From contig NZ_QGGR01000004.1 in NCBI RefSeq assembly GCF_003148685.1, forward strand, positions 434,001-498,000: a stretch of DNA of 64,000 bases, given 5' to 3'. The notes under the pieces were generated by a model that saw only the letters and a list, made by a program, of their open reading frames with translations, was not told the DNA's origin and made no database searches. The translations under genes were made by a program, and so were the position numbers. The stretch is from Actinoplanes xinjiangensis. GTDB lineage: Bacteria > Actinomycetota > Actinomycetes > Mycobacteriales > Micromonosporaceae. Of this stretch, positions 8,556 through 19,110 are shown piece after piece; position 1 is the first letter of the stretch; every line of letters starts with the position of its first letter.

Positions 8556-8993
8556 ATGAGTGCGGTTCTGGTCCTGAACGCCGACTGCGGGCCGCTGCAC
8601 CGGGTCAGCCTCCGGCATGCGATCCGGATGCTGTTCCGTCAGGTCGCCGTGGTCCATGAGGCCCAGCCGGACAGCCGGATGGGTGTCTATCCGGTTCCGA
8701 CCGTGGTGCGGCTGGTGTCCTACGTGGTGACGCGGTGGCGTCGCGGCCGTGGTCCGGGCTGGTCGCGGGCCGGTGTGCTGGTGCGGGACGGGCGGAGGTG
8801 CGCCTACTGCGGCGACGCCGCCTCGACCATCGACCACGTGCTGCCGCGTTCCCGGGGGGGCCGTAACGAATGGCTGAACACCGTCGCGGCGTGCGCGCGC
8901 TGCAACAACCGCAAGGGTGACCGCACCCCGGCCGAGGCGCGGATGCCGTTGCGCATCACGCCGTTCGCCCCGGTGTGGGCCGCCTACCACTGA
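8556..8993 (+). CDS. HNH endonuclease-fold protein
   Basis: A 145-residue protein whose C-terminal half is a treble-clef HNH domain: CAYCGD, then TIDHVLPRSRGG with the catalytic His, then LNTVAACARCNNRKGDRTP. The CxxC pairs bind zinc and the DH/HN residues form the nuclease core. The N-terminal half (VLVLNADCGPLHRVSLRHAI) is typical of a widespread actinobacterial HNH family of unknown role. ATG is preceded by a GGGGGGTG run. It appears to be a single-gene unit, with its own strong terminator downstream. Cellular DNA processing is inferred from the fold only. Confidence 0.88.
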   Translation: MSAVLVLNADCGPLHRVSLRHAIRMLFRQVAVVHEAQPDSRMGVYPVPTVVRLVSYVVTRWRRGRGPGWSRAGVLVRDGRRCAYCGDAASTIDHVLPRSRGGRNEWLNTVAACARCNNRKGDRTPAEARMPLRITPFAPVWAAYH

Positions 8994-9065
8994 TCCTCTC
9001 GATGACATCGACTTTCCTCACGCGGCGGCCGGCGGGTTTACACGGGGATCCGCCGACCGCCCACC

Positions 9066-9109
9066 AGCGGCCGTTCCGAAGGGCTTCCTTCGGAACGGCC
9101 GCTGCTTTT
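9066..9109 (+). terminator. Rho-independent terminator after the HNH gene
   Basis: A perfect 17-bp stem (9066-9082 with 9087-9103) with a GCTT loop is followed by GCTTTT. Core of the stem: CGGCCGTTCCGAAGG. Confidence 0.92.
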
Positions 9110-9245
9110 CGTCCGGGACAATGCGCCAACGGCGAGGCGCAGCCAAGGTGTGCCGTCGAGGTAGGCCCGCAGCGGTGTCCCGGAGGCGGTGCCGGCGGGA
9201 TGGTCGGGAGGCGGTGCCGACGGGATGGTGGGGGAGGCGGGCTCG

Positions 9246-9752
9246 GTGACGGAACTGGACGGGCTGCGGGGGATCCGGGCACGGCGGGCCGCACTCGATG
9301 CCGAGGAACTGGAGCTGATCGACCGGGCCCGGCGTTCCGGCGTCACGTGGCCGGCGATCGCGGTGGCGCTCGGTCTCGGTAGCCGCCAGGCGGCGGAGCA
9401 GCGCCGGCGCAACCTGGCGAGAGCTGCGGAGCGCGACTCACTGCCACGCCGGTCCGAGCTTGATCAGGGGTACGGCGACAGCGTCACCCGTCTGCGGAGA
9501 CAGGCCGTCGACCTGTACCGGAGGATCGGCGCGGACCGCCGCTGGGATGCCCGTTTCACCCGGGCCGCGTTGGTCCGGGAGACCCTCTCGGCCGCGCCGG
9601 ACGCTCCGGCCGGCGCCCTCTACGACCTGGTGACCGCGGCCCTGGACGATCTGGAGAACCGGCTGCTGCCCGCACCGCTGCGGGCGTCGGTGCAGCGTCT
9701 CCGGATCGAGGCTCGACACCCGCGGAAGCCGGGCGGCCCCGAACAGGCGTGA
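9246..9752 (+). CDS. Conserved hypothetical protein with helix-turn-helix-like segment
   Basis: A 168-residue protein of unknown function. Residues 10-60 are charged and helical with WPAIAVALGLGSRQAAEQRR, which looks like a sigma-type or MerR-like helix-turn-helix, so nucleic-acid binding is plausible. The rest is predicted helical with no motif I recognise. I prefer the GTG start because GGGGAGG lies about nine bases ahead of it; an ATG seven codons upstream is possible. It sits alone between the HNH terminator and the convergent monooxygenase gene. Confidence 0.65.
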   Translation: MTELDGLRGIRARRAALDAEELELIDRARRSGVTWPAIAVALGLGSRQAAEQRRRNLARAAERDSLPRRSELDQGYGDSVTRLRRQAVDLYRRIGADRRWDARFTRAALVRETLSAAPDAPAGALYDLVTAALDDLENRLLPAPLRASVQRLRIEARHPRKPGGPEQA

Positions 9753-9788
9753 CGAGGCGATGCCGAGCCGGGCCGGCCGATCAGGTGT

Positions 9789-11168
9789 TCAGAGCCCGAT
9801 CCGCCCCAGGTAGGCGACGATGTCCGCCACATCGTGGGTGGCGCAGCCGACGTAGTTGTCCGGCCGGATCAGGAGCAGCGTGGGCCCGGCCGTGCCGTAG
9901 ATCTCAGCGGCCTCGGAGACATGGTGGACCGGGACGGGCAGGGTGGGCAGCGGCCCGGTCCAGTCGAAGGCCAGCAGCGTGAACCGGGGCCCGCGCAGCC
10001 GGTCGAAGAGCCGGTCGCCGGCCAGGGGCGCGTCGGGTGCCCGGTCACCGGCACGTACCGGGCCCGGCTGCGGGCGGCGTTCCACGGCCAGGCTCGCGCC
10101 GCGGTAGTTCAGCGACAGTTGCCGCAGCACCGGGTCGTCGCGGCGCATCGCGTCGTCGGCGCCTTCGGCGTGGAGCCGGTGCAGGCGGGTGCTGATCCCC
10201 AGGACCGCCGCCGCCACCGGGAGTCGTTCCTCCTCGTAGGTGTCCAGGATCGCGGAGCTGCCGGTCGCGATCTTCCAGCCCAGGTTGTAGGCGTCCTGGA
10301 TGCCGGTGTTGAGCCCCTGCCCGCCGGCCGGGGAGTGCACGTGGGCGGCGTCGCCGGCGAGGAGGACGTGCCCGGCCCGGAAGCGGGACGCCATCCGCAT
10401 GTTGGCCCGGTACTCCGAGGTCCAGCCCACCTCGGTGACGGTGATCGACGAGTCGACGGCGGCGACCAACTCGGCCGGTGACAGGGGTGACGGTGGCGCG
10501 GTGAGCTGGAACCAGCCGTCGCCGGGCAGCGGGCACAACCCGAGCCGGAACGACCGCCCCTCGCCCGGCCACACGTGCCAGTGGTCGCGGTCCAGGCCGG
10601 TGAGGCGTACGTCGGCGATGAACAGCCGCTCCTGCTCGTGGGTCTCGCCCTCGAAGCCGATGCCGGCCAGCTTGCGGACCGTGCTGCGCCCGCCGTCCGC
10701 GCCGACCACCCAGCGGGCGTCGACGGTCTCGCCGGTGTCCAGGGTGACCCGCAGACCACCGTCGATCGGGGTGAGCCCGGTGAGGCCGGTGCCGAATTCC
10801 ACCGGGACGCCGTCGGCGAGCAGCTCGGAGGTGCGCCACTGGGGGAGCATCAGCATGTTGGGCCAGGGGACGGCGGGTGTCGGCTCGTGCGGCTCGTCGA
10901 GGTGGAACCGGTGGGTCCCGCCGCCGGGCAGGTGGGCCAGCAGCTCCGGATAGTCGCCGCCGGCGGCGAGGAACCGCTCGATCAGCCCGAGGTCGTCGAG
11001 GACCTCGAGGGTGCGCGGTTGCAGGCCCTTGCCGCGGGATCCGTCGAACGGTCGCGGTGACTTCTCGACGATCCGGTACGGCACCCCGTGCCGGCTGAGC
11101 TGGCGGGCCAGGGTGAGGCCGGTGGGCCCGGCGCCGGCGATGATGGTGAATCCAGATTCAGTGAACAC
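9789..11168 (-). CDS. FAD-dependent aromatic monooxygenase
   Basis: Class A flavoprotein monooxygenase of 459 residues, which would use NAD(P)H and O2 to hydroxylate an aromatic ring. Visible sites are the N-terminal Rossmann fingerprint GAGPTGLTLA, the DG motif GADGGRSTVRK, and the second FAD motif VLLAGDAAHVHSPAGGQGLN, with a thioredoxin-like C-terminal region. It belongs with polyketide and antibiotic hydroxylases of the PheA/TfdB and rifampicin-monooxygenase type; I cannot name the substrate. A TetR gene is transcribed divergently, and inverted repeats overlap this gene's GTG start, so induction by its own substrate is likely. A drug- or phenol-detoxifying role is inference. Confidence 0.87.
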   Translation of the reverse strand: MFTESGFTIIAGAGPTGLTLARQLSRHGVPYRIVEKSPRPFDGSRGKGLQPRTLEVLDDLGLIERFLAAGGDYPELLAHLPGGGTHRFHLDEPHEPTPAVPWPNMLMLPQWRTSELLADGVPVEFGTGLTGLTPIDGGLRVTLDTGETVDARWVVGADGGRSTVRKLAGIGFEGETHEQERLFIADVRLTGLDRDHWHVWPGEGRSFRLGLCPLPGDGWFQLTAPPSPLSPAELVAAVDSSITVTEVGWTSEYRANMRMASRFRAGHVLLAGDAAHVHSPAGGQGLNTGIQDAYNLGWKIATGSSAILDTYEEERLPVAAAVLGISTRLHRLHAEGADDAMRRDDPVLRQLSLNYRGASLAVERRPQPGPVRAGDRAPDAPLAGDRLFDRLRGPRFTLLAFDWTGPLPTLPVPVHHVSEAAEIYGTAGPTLLLIRPDNYVGCATHDVADIVAYLGRIGL

Positions 11169-11184
11169 AAATTCACCGTACGGT
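11161..11184. promoter_or_regulatory. Probable TetR operator between monooxygenase and tetR
   Basis: GTGAA-N6-TTCAC (11161-11176) is immediately followed by the perfect palindrome ACCGTACGGT (11175-11184). Both lie in the short divergent region and overlap the monooxygenase start, as expected for autoregulation by the adjacent TetR protein. Confidence 0.6.
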
Positions 11185-11203
11185 CGCTGGTAACCTCCGT
11201 CAA

Positions 11204-11788
11204 GTGGTGATGGGCACGCGTAGGCAGCAGGCAGCGCAGACCGAGGCGGAGTTGAAGGCGGCCGCGATCCGGGTGTTCGCGCGGGTCGGCTACCTGAACA
11301 CCAAGATCACTGACATCACGGTCGAGGCGGGGCGGGCCACCGGCTCCTTCTACAAGCACTTCCCCGGCAAGGAGAAGCTGCTCGAGGCGCTGCTCGCCGA
11401 CCTGTTGGCCGAGGGCGACGTGCATGCCGGGCTGGCCGGCCACCTGGACGACTTCCGCGACCGGGCGGCGGTCCGCTGGCACGTCGCCGTCTACTGGGAC
11501 TTCTACCGGGAGCACCGTGCGGTCATGTCGGCGCTTCAGCAGGCCGCGATCGTCGACGAGGAGTTCGCCCGCCGCAGCCGGGAGATGCTCGAACCCGATC
11601 TGCGCCACATCGCCGGTCACATGGCCAATCTGCGCCCACCCGGCGGCCCCTTGGTCGCGGCGTCGTTCTTCACCACGACACTCTCGTCGGTCACCGCCGC
11701 GTGGTTTGCCGACCCCGGTCCGGCCACCGGTGAGGCCGAGACGATCGAGGCCCTGACGACGTTCCTGCACACCGGCCTCGGCGGCTGA
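11204..11788 (+). CDS. TetR-family transcriptional repressor
   Basis: A 194-residue TetR-type repressor. The N-terminal helix-turn-helix spans about residues 15-62 and contains IRVFARVGYLNTKITDITVE and the signature ATGSFYKHFPGKEKLLEAL. The C-terminal ligand domain is all helical. It is divergent from the FAD monooxygenase across about 35 bp carrying two palindromes, the classic layout for local, substrate-relieved repression. Three start codons occur in a row (GTG GTG ATG), so the N terminus could be two residues shorter. The ligand is unknown. Confidence 0.9.
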   Translation: MVMGTRRQQAAQTEAELKAAAIRVFARVGYLNTKITDITVEAGRATGSFYKHFPGKEKLLEALLADLLAEGDVHAGLAGHLDDFRDRAAVRWHVAVYWDFYREHRAVMSALQQAAIVDEEFARRSREMLEPDLRHIAGHMANLRPPGGPLVAASFFTTTLSSVTAAWFADPGPATGEAETIEALTTFLHTGLGG

Positions 11789-11823
11789 GAGCGCCGGAGA
11801 GGGCGTACGCCCGGCAGAAAGGC

Positions 11824-11855
11824 GGATGCCCGGCACACCGGTGTGCCGGGCATCC
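11824..11855. terminator. Perfect 32-bp palindrome between tetR and sdhB
   Basis: GGATGCCCGGCACACC (11824-11839) is followed at once by its reverse complement. It can form a long stem on either strand and lies between two convergent genes. Confidence 0.75.
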
Positions 11856-11862
11856 GAAGAGG

Positions 11863-11898
11863 CCGGGTGCCGGACACGTCGTTGTGCCCGGCACCTGG
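11863..11898. terminator. Second hairpin between tetR and sdhB
   Basis: CCGGGTGCCGG (11863-11873) pairs with CCGGCACCTGG (11888-11898) with one G-T pair. It shares the GCCCGGCAC core with the palindrome just before it, which hints at a local duplication. It lies 13 bp beyond the sdhB stop and is the likely end of the sdh transcript. Confidence 0.6.
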
Positions 11899-11911
11899 AG
11901 TCTCAGGGCGG

Positions 11912-12654
11912 TCAGTTCTTGCTGATTGCCTTGCGGTAATCGCTGTTGAGGCGGCCGATGAGGCTCAGCGGGATGCCCTTGGGGCAGACCGTGGTGCACT
12001 CGCCGGCGTTGGTGCAACCGCCGAAGCCGGCGTCGTCCTGCGCCTGGAGCATGTCGATGACGCGGCTGTCACGCTCCGGCTGGCCCTGGGGCATCAGGCC
12101 CAGGTGGGCGATCTTCGCGGCGGTGAACAGCATCGACGAGCCGTTCGGGCAGGCCGCCACGCAGGCGCCGCAGCCGATGCAGGTGGCCGCCTCGAACGCG
12201 GCGTCCGCGTCCTTCTTGGGCACCGGGGTGGCATGGGCGTCCGGCGCCGTACCGGTCGGGGCGGTGATGTAGCCACCGGCCTGGATGATCTGGTCGAACG
12301 CGCTGCGGTCGACGACCAGGTCCTTGATCACCGGGAAGGCGGCGGCACGCCACGGCTCGACGTCGATCACGTCGCCGTCGGAGAACTTGCGCATGTGCAG
12401 CTGGCACACGGTGGTGGCCTTCTCCGGGCCGTGCGCCACGCCGTTGACGACCATGCTGCACATGCCGCAGATGCCCTCACGGCAGTCGTGGTCGAACGCG
12501 ATCGGGTCGTCACCGTCGAGGATCAGCGTCTCGTTGAGGACGTCGATCATCTCGAGGAACGACGCGTCCGGGGAGATTCCCTTGACGTCGTAGGTGACCA
12601 TCTTCCCGGCAGCCGAGGGACCGGGCTGACGCCACACCCTGACCTTGATGTCCA

Positions 12655-12655
<1 letters not shown>
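11912..12655 (-). CDS. sdhB: Succinate dehydrogenase iron-sulfur subunit
   Basis: Electron-transfer subunit of complex II, 247 residues. The N-terminal ferredoxin domain carries the [2Fe-2S] ligands in CREGICGMC (C58, C63, C66) and C84. The C-terminal domain carries [12 protein letters not shown] and [14 protein letters not shown] for the [4Fe-4S] and [3Fe-4S] clusters. It receives electrons from the FAD of SdhA and passes them towards SdhC and quinone. The start overlaps the sdhA stop by one base (TAATG), so the two are translationally linked. It is the last gene of sdhCAB. Confidence 0.97.
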
Positions 12656-14604
<1,949 letters not shown>

Positions 14605-14606
14605 GA

Positions 14607-15347
14607 TCAACCCACCAATCCGGTCATGACCGCGATCGGCACCGAGAGGTACATCGCGACCAGGATCACCGAGAGCGTCAGCGCGATCGCCTTGGCGCGA
14701 CGCTCGCCCTTGATCGTCTGCTGGCCCATCGTGCGGGCCGCGCTCCAGATGCCGTGCCGCAGGTGGAACCCGACGGCCACGACGGCGAGGACGTAGAAGA
14801 GGGTCACGTACCAGCGGTCGGGGGCGAAGCCCTCGACCACCCGGGCGGACGGCACGGAGTCCCCGCCGGCCGGGTTGACCGTGCCGAGGGTCAGATCGAG
14901 GATGTGCCAGATCACGAACAGCACGATGATCACGCCACCCCAGCGCATGGTGCGCGCGGCGTAGCTGCCCTGGACCTTGGGCCGGTGGGCGTACTTGACC
15001 GGCCGGGCCTTGCGGGCGCGGATGGTCAGCGCGGCGGCCGCCCAGATGTGCAGGCCGATCGCGACCAGCAGGCCGACGCGCTGGATCCAGAGGAACCAGG
15101 CGTGCGGCAGCAGGGGCGTGCCGAGCTCCCGCAGCCATTCCGCGTAGTGGTCGAAGTCCGTCTCACCGACAAAGATCTTGAGGTTGCCGGCTGCGTGCGC
15201 GAAGAGGAAGAGGACCAGCAGCGCGCCGCTGACCGCCATGATCAATTTGAGTACGACCGACGAGGGCCGCACCGACTTCGACGGCTTGGGGCGTGCCGTC
15301 GCACCCGCCGCGTTGGTCGTCTTCGGAATAGGAGTGTCTACCGCCAC
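14607..15347 (-). CDS. sdhC: Succinate dehydrogenase cytochrome b subunit (type B)
   Basis: Membrane anchor of complex II, 246 residues with about five helices. It is the single large anchor of type B enzymes, which bind two hemes and reduce menaquinone; no separate sdhD is present. Candidate heme-ligand histidines are in [33 protein letters not shown] and [10 protein letters not shown]. The first ~30 residues are Lys/Pro/Ala-rich and soluble. The start is a GTG without a strong ribosome site. First gene of the operon; its promoter faces the divergent LysR gene. Confidence 0.95.
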   Translation of the reverse strand: MAVDTPIPKTTNAAGATARPKPSKSVRPSSVVLKLIMAVSGALLVLFLFAHAAGNLKIFVGETDFDHYAEWLRELGTPLLPHAWFLWIQRVGLLVAIGLHIWAAAALTIRARKARPVKYAHRPKVQGSYAARTMRWGGVIIVLFVIWHILDLTLGTVNPAGGDSVPSARVVEGFAPDRWYVTLFYVLAVVAVGFHLRHGIWSAARTMGQQTIKGERRAKAIALTLSVILVAMYLSVPIAVMTGLVG

Positions 15348-15405
15348 AACTTGGACGGTAGAAAGTCCCAGTCGATTCGTCTAATGCATGCAGGTGCTCC
15401 TCTCC

Positions 15406-15420
15406 ATAGCGATAGGCTAT
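15406..15420 (+). promoter_or_regulatory. LysR-type box between sdhC and lysR
   Basis: ATAGC-GATAG-GCTAT is a perfect inverted repeat with the T-N11-A spacing of LysR regulator sites. It ends four bases before the lysR start, so it probably serves autoregulation, and perhaps control of sdhCAB. Confidence 0.65.
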
Positions 15421-15424
15421 TAAG

Positions 15425-16327
15425 GTGCAGCTGCAACAACTCAGGTACTTCCTAGCGGTGGCAGAGACGCGACATTTCACCCAAGCAGCGGACGAACTGG
15501 GCGTCTCTCAACCCACGTTGAGTAAGCAGATTCACACCCTCGAAACGTCACTCGGCGCGCCGCTGTTCGAGCGCATCCGCGGGGGTGTGACCCTCACGGT
15601 AGCGGGCGAGACGCTGCTCCCGCTGGCACAGCGCATGATCGCGGACGCGGACGCCGCCCGGGACGCGGTCGCCGACATCGTCGGGCTCCGGCGGGGCGAG
15701 ATCCGGCTCGGTGCCACCCCGAGTCTCTGCTCCTCGCTGGTTCCGGCGGTGCTCCGGGCGTACCGGGCGAATCATCCCGGCATCCGGCTGCACGTGACCG
15801 AGGGCAGCTCGCAGGACATGATCGCCGACCTGCTCGCGCACACCCTCGACCTGGCCCTGATCGTGCAGCCCGAGCACGGCGTCGATCCGGCCCTGGAGGC
15901 CGCCGAACTGCTCCGGGAGAGCCTCGTGGTGGCCTCGGTCGCGACCGGCCCGCCACCGACCGTGGCCCGCCAGCTCGACCTGATCGAGCTGCGGCACACC
16001 CCGATGGTGATGTTCCGCGACGGCTACGACATCCGCGACGTCACGTTGCAGGCCTGCGAGCGGGCCGGCTTCACGCCCCGCTTCGCCGTCGAGGGCGGCG
16101 AGATGGACGCCGTGCTGGCCTTCGTCGAGGCCGGTCTCGGTGTCGCGCTGGTGCCGAGCATGGTGCTGGCGAACCGGCCGCTGCTGCGGGCCACCCCGCT
16201 CGCGCCGCCCGGCATGCAGCGCACCATCGCCCTGGCCCAGCGTCGCGGCGCGATCATGTCGCACGCCGCCGCCGCGCTCCGCGAGGTGATCATCGAGCAT
16301 TGCGCGGCCACCGTCCACATCGGGTAG
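15425..16327 (+). CDS. LysR-family regulator divergent from sdhCAB
   Basis: Complete 300-residue LysR regulator. Residues 1-60 form the winged helix-turn-helix (MQLQQLRYFLAVAETRHFTQ, then LGVSQPTLSKQIHTLE). A linker helix and a two-lobe effector-binding domain follow (IRLGATPSLCSSLVP; FVEAGLGVALVPSMV). LysR genes divergent from sdhCAB occur in other actinobacteria, so it probably controls the operon in response to carbon status; the effector is unknown. The GTG start is close to the inverted repeat at 15406-15420. It ends 32 bp before the methyltransferase gene. Confidence 0.93.
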   Translation: MQLQQLRYFLAVAETRHFTQAADELGVSQPTLSKQIHTLETSLGAPLFERIRGGVTLTVAGETLLPLAQRMIADADAARDAVADIVGLRRGEIRLGATPSLCSSLVPAVLRAYRANHPGIRLHVTEGSSQDMIADLLAHTLDLALIVQPEHGVDPALEAAELLRESLVVASVATGPPPTVARQLDLIELRHTPMVMFRDGYDIRDVTLQACERAGFTPRFAVEGGEMDAVLAFVEAGLGVALVPSMVLANRPLLRATPLAPPGMQRTIALAQRRGAIMSHAAAALREVIIEHCAATVHIG

Positions 16328-16359
16328 TCAAGCGGCTGCGGCGCGTTTAAGCTCCGGAT

Positions 16360-17118
16360 GTGTGGCATGGCGAGTACCGCGATCCCCGGCTGGTCGAGGT
16401 CCACGACGCTGAGCACCCCTGGGGCTGGGAGGACGACTTCTTCATGCGGGTCCTCGCCGACCGCATGACACCCCGCGTCCTCGACCTCGGCTGCGGCACC
16501 GGCCGGCTGGCGATCGCGATGGCCGCGGCCGGTCACGAGGTGACCGCCGTCGACCCGGCCCGCGCCTGTCTCGACGCCGCCCGCCGCAGAGCCGGCGCCG
16601 CCCGGGTCCGCTGGATCGAGGGCTCCTTCGAGACGCTGCCGCCGCGCTCCTTCGACGCCGCCTTCCTGACCGGTCATGTCGCCGAGCTGCTGGTGACCGA
16701 CGAGGAGTGGTCCGGCGCCCTGCACGCGCTGCGCGACGCGCTGATCGTCGACGGCCGGCTCGTCCTGGACAGCCGGGACCCGGCGGCCCGCCCGTGGCGC
16801 CACTGGGACCGGGCCGGTACCGAGCGGCCCATCGTGCTCTCCGACGGGTCGACGGTGGTGGCCTGGACGGAAGGGGTGCCGGCCGCCGACGAGAGCACCG
16901 TGTCCGTGGTCCATCACTATCTGTTCCCGGACGGCTTGGAGCTGACCAGCACCGCCGTGCACCGATTCCGCGACGAGGACACGCTGCGTGACTCCCTGCG
17001 CGCGGCCGGTTTCCGGGTCGACCAGCTCTACGGGGGCTGGAGCCGGGAGCCGGCCGGCCTCAGCGACGACGGCGAACTGATAGTGATCGCGATCGCTGAG
17101 CCTCGGATGTCGCCCTGA
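16360..17118 (+). CDS. Class I SAM-dependent methyltransferase
   Basis: A 252-residue methyltransferase of unknown substrate. Motif I is VLDLGCGTGRLAIAMAAAG (about residues 40-58), followed by the acidic motif II TAVDPARACLD. The GSFETLPPRSFDAAFLTGHV region matches motifs III-IV. The C-terminal half is a small beta-rich cap. It starts at GTG within an ATGTG cluster, 32 bp after the LysR gene, and could share its transcript. It lacks the markers of rRNA, quinone or protein methyltransferase subfamilies, so a small-molecule substrate is a guess. Confidence 0.8.
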   Translation: MWHGEYRDPRLVEVHDAEHPWGWEDDFFMRVLADRMTPRVLDLGCGTGRLAIAMAAAGHEVTAVDPARACLDAARRRAGAARVRWIEGSFETLPPRSFDAAFLTGHVAELLVTDEEWSGALHALRDALIVDGRLVLDSRDPAARPWRHWDRAGTERPIVLSDGSTVVAWTEGVPAADESTVSVVHHYLFPDGLELTSTAVHRFRDEDTLRDSLRAAGFRVDQLYGGWSREPAGLSDDGELIVIAIAEPRMSP

Positions 17119-17213
17119 TGTGCCGCGTTACTTACTGAACCATTGCAGGACATGAATACCGGACTACTATCCGGCAGGCATCGGTACCGACCTCAACGAC
17201 GGGGCTAGGTGGC

Positions 17214-18929
17214 ATGTCCGACAACGAGTGGCCAAGGCAGTTGCCCGCGCCGGACCACGGCGACTGGAGTGAGGCGCCCCAGAGTCGCGGCCGTGTCCTG
17301 CTCGCCGCGGTCCTGGTGATCACGGTCCTGCTCGTCGCCGGCGGCGCCGCCTGGCGGCTCATGAGCAACGGAACGTCCACCCCCGCCGCGCAGACCAGCG
17401 CCGCGCCGGTGCCGTCGGCCACCCAGCCCAGCGTCACCCCGTGCCCCGACCCCGAGCTCACCGTCGCCGCGGCCCCGGAGATCGCGCCGCTGATCAGCGA
17501 GGCCGCCGCCGAGCTGAAACCGGCCGGGCAGCGCTGCTCGCCGATCGTGGTCCGCGCCGAGGAGCCCGGCGTCACCGTGGACGCCGAGGATCAGCCGGAC
17601 GTCTGGGTGCCGTCGTCGAGCGTCTGGCTGCGGATCGCCGCCGACCGCAAGCGCACCTTCCAGACCTCCGGCGCGACCCTGGCCTGGTCGCCGATCGTGC
17701 TGGCGGCGCCACCGGCGCTCGCCGCGCAGTACGCCGAGGACGGCAGGACCGCCTGGGCCACCCTGACCAAGGCGGTCACCGAGGAGCGGGTGCCGGTCGT
17801 CACCATGCCCGATCCGCTGCTCACCACGACCGGCCTGCTCAGCGTTCACGGGGTGCACGCGGCCGCCGCACTGACCACGAAGGACCCCGGCATCGCCCAG
17901 CTCCGGGCCCTGACCCTGCGGAGCAGGCTCACCAAGGCGAACGCCGACCCGGCCTCCCTGATCACCCAGATGAGCAGGCTGAGCGACGCCGGTACGGCCG
18001 CGTTCGACGTCGGTGTGTTCCCGGTGACCGAGCAGCAGGTCACCGCCTATCAGAAGGCCGGCCCCAAGGTTCCGCTGACGCCCGCGGTGCCGGTCGACGG
18101 TCAGGTCGAGGCCGACTACCCGTTCGCGGTCCGCAAGGGCGTCAAGACCCGTGTCGCCGAGCAGCTGCGTGCGGCGATCAGCAAGCCGGCGCTCGCCGAG
18201 GCCGGTTTCCGTACCGAACCCACCGCCGGCGGCGCCCGCCTGCCCGAGTCGGCGAAGGCGATGCTCGACCCGGCCCGGCAGTGGGCCGGATTCCAGACCC
18301 TGGCGTTCCAGGTGCTGCTGCTGATCGACAACTCCGGCTCGATGAACGAGAAGATCGGTGCCGGACCGGACACCAAGGCGTCGCTGTTGCGGGAGTCCGG
18401 CGCCACCGCGGCCGAGCTGTTCAACGAACAGACCACGATCGGTATGTGGTACTTCGGTGCTGCCAGGGCGACCGATCCGGCGCACACCGAGGTGGTTCCG
18501 TTCGGCCCGATCACCGCGGCGGCCGGTGGGAAGCCCCGGCGCGAGGCACTGGCCGAGCAGATCACCGCCTACCGCCCGCAGGCCGGCGCCGGGACGCCGC
18601 TCTACCAGAGCGTCCTCGACGGTGTCGACGCCATGCGCGGGCAGGCCCAGGCCGGCCGGCCCGCGGTGGTCGTGGTGCTCACCGACGGCGCCGACGGCGG
18701 CACCCGGTTCTCGATGAGTAACCAGGAGTTCCTGAAGCGGCTCGGCGAGGCGCGTGACCCGGCCCGGCCGGTTCCGGTGATCGCGGTCGGCTACGGCCCG
18801 GACGCCAACATGAAGGCGTTGCAGGACATGGCGAAGGCCACCGGTGGCCAGGCGATCGCCGCCCGCAACCCGGCCGACCTCGCCTCCGCGATGGCCAAGG
18901 CCTTCCTGGCCGTCCGTTCGACATCCTGA
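17214..18929 (+). CDS. Membrane-anchored solute-binding / von Willebrand A fusion protein
   Basis: A 571-residue exported protein. Residues 27-46 form one membrane helix after a short cytoplasmic end, and a Thr/Ser/Pro linker follows. Residues about 80-345 resemble an extracellular solute-binding domain (DVWVPSSSVWLRIAADR, TLAWSPIVLAAPPALA). Residues about 365-571 form a von Willebrand A domain with MIDAS motif DNSGSM at 372-377 and VLTDGADGG later. Such fusions occur in actinobacteria with unknown partners. No ABC permease or ATPase genes are nearby, so transport is unlikely; adhesion or metal-dependent surface assembly is more plausible but unproven. Confidence 0.85.
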   Translation: MSDNEWPRQLPAPDHGDWSEAPQSRGRVLLAAVLVITVLLVAGGAAWRLMSNGTSTPAAQTSAAPVPSATQPSVTPCPDPELTVAAAPEIAPLISEAAAELKPAGQRCSPIVVRAEEPGVTVDAEDQPDVWVPSSSVWLRIAADRKRTFQTSGATLAWSPIVLAAPPALAAQYAEDGRTAWATLTKAVTEERVPVVTMPDPLLTTTGLLSVHGVHAAAALTTKDPGIAQLRALTLRSRLTKANADPASLITQMSRLSDAGTAAFDVGVFPVTEQQVTAYQKAGPKVPLTPAVPVDGQVEADYPFAVRKGVKTRVAEQLRAAISKPALAEAGFRTEPTAGGARLPESAKAMLDPARQWAGFQTLAFQVLLLIDNSGSMNEKIGAGPDTKASLLRESGATAAELFNEQTTIGMWYFGAARATDPAHTEVVPFGPITAAAGGKPRREALAEQITAYRPQAGAGTPLYQSVLDGVDAMRGQAQAGRPAVVVVLTDGADGGTRFSMSNQEFLKRLGEARDPARPVPVIAVGYGPDANMKALQDMAKATGGQAIAARNPADLASAMAKAFLAVRSTS

Positions 18930-19110
18930 AATCCGGGCGGAACTCTGCGTCACCAGGTGGTTGCTTTTCCCGGAGAGGGCCAGCAGGATATCGAAGGATC
19001 TCATTCTGTCCGCTGCCGCTCGGTGGGCGGCGGGCGACCGCGCCCGATCGTGCCGGTGAGCGCCGATGGCCGGTTCTCCGGTGGCGGGCGTTCACATCAC
19101 GGGGAGCATG

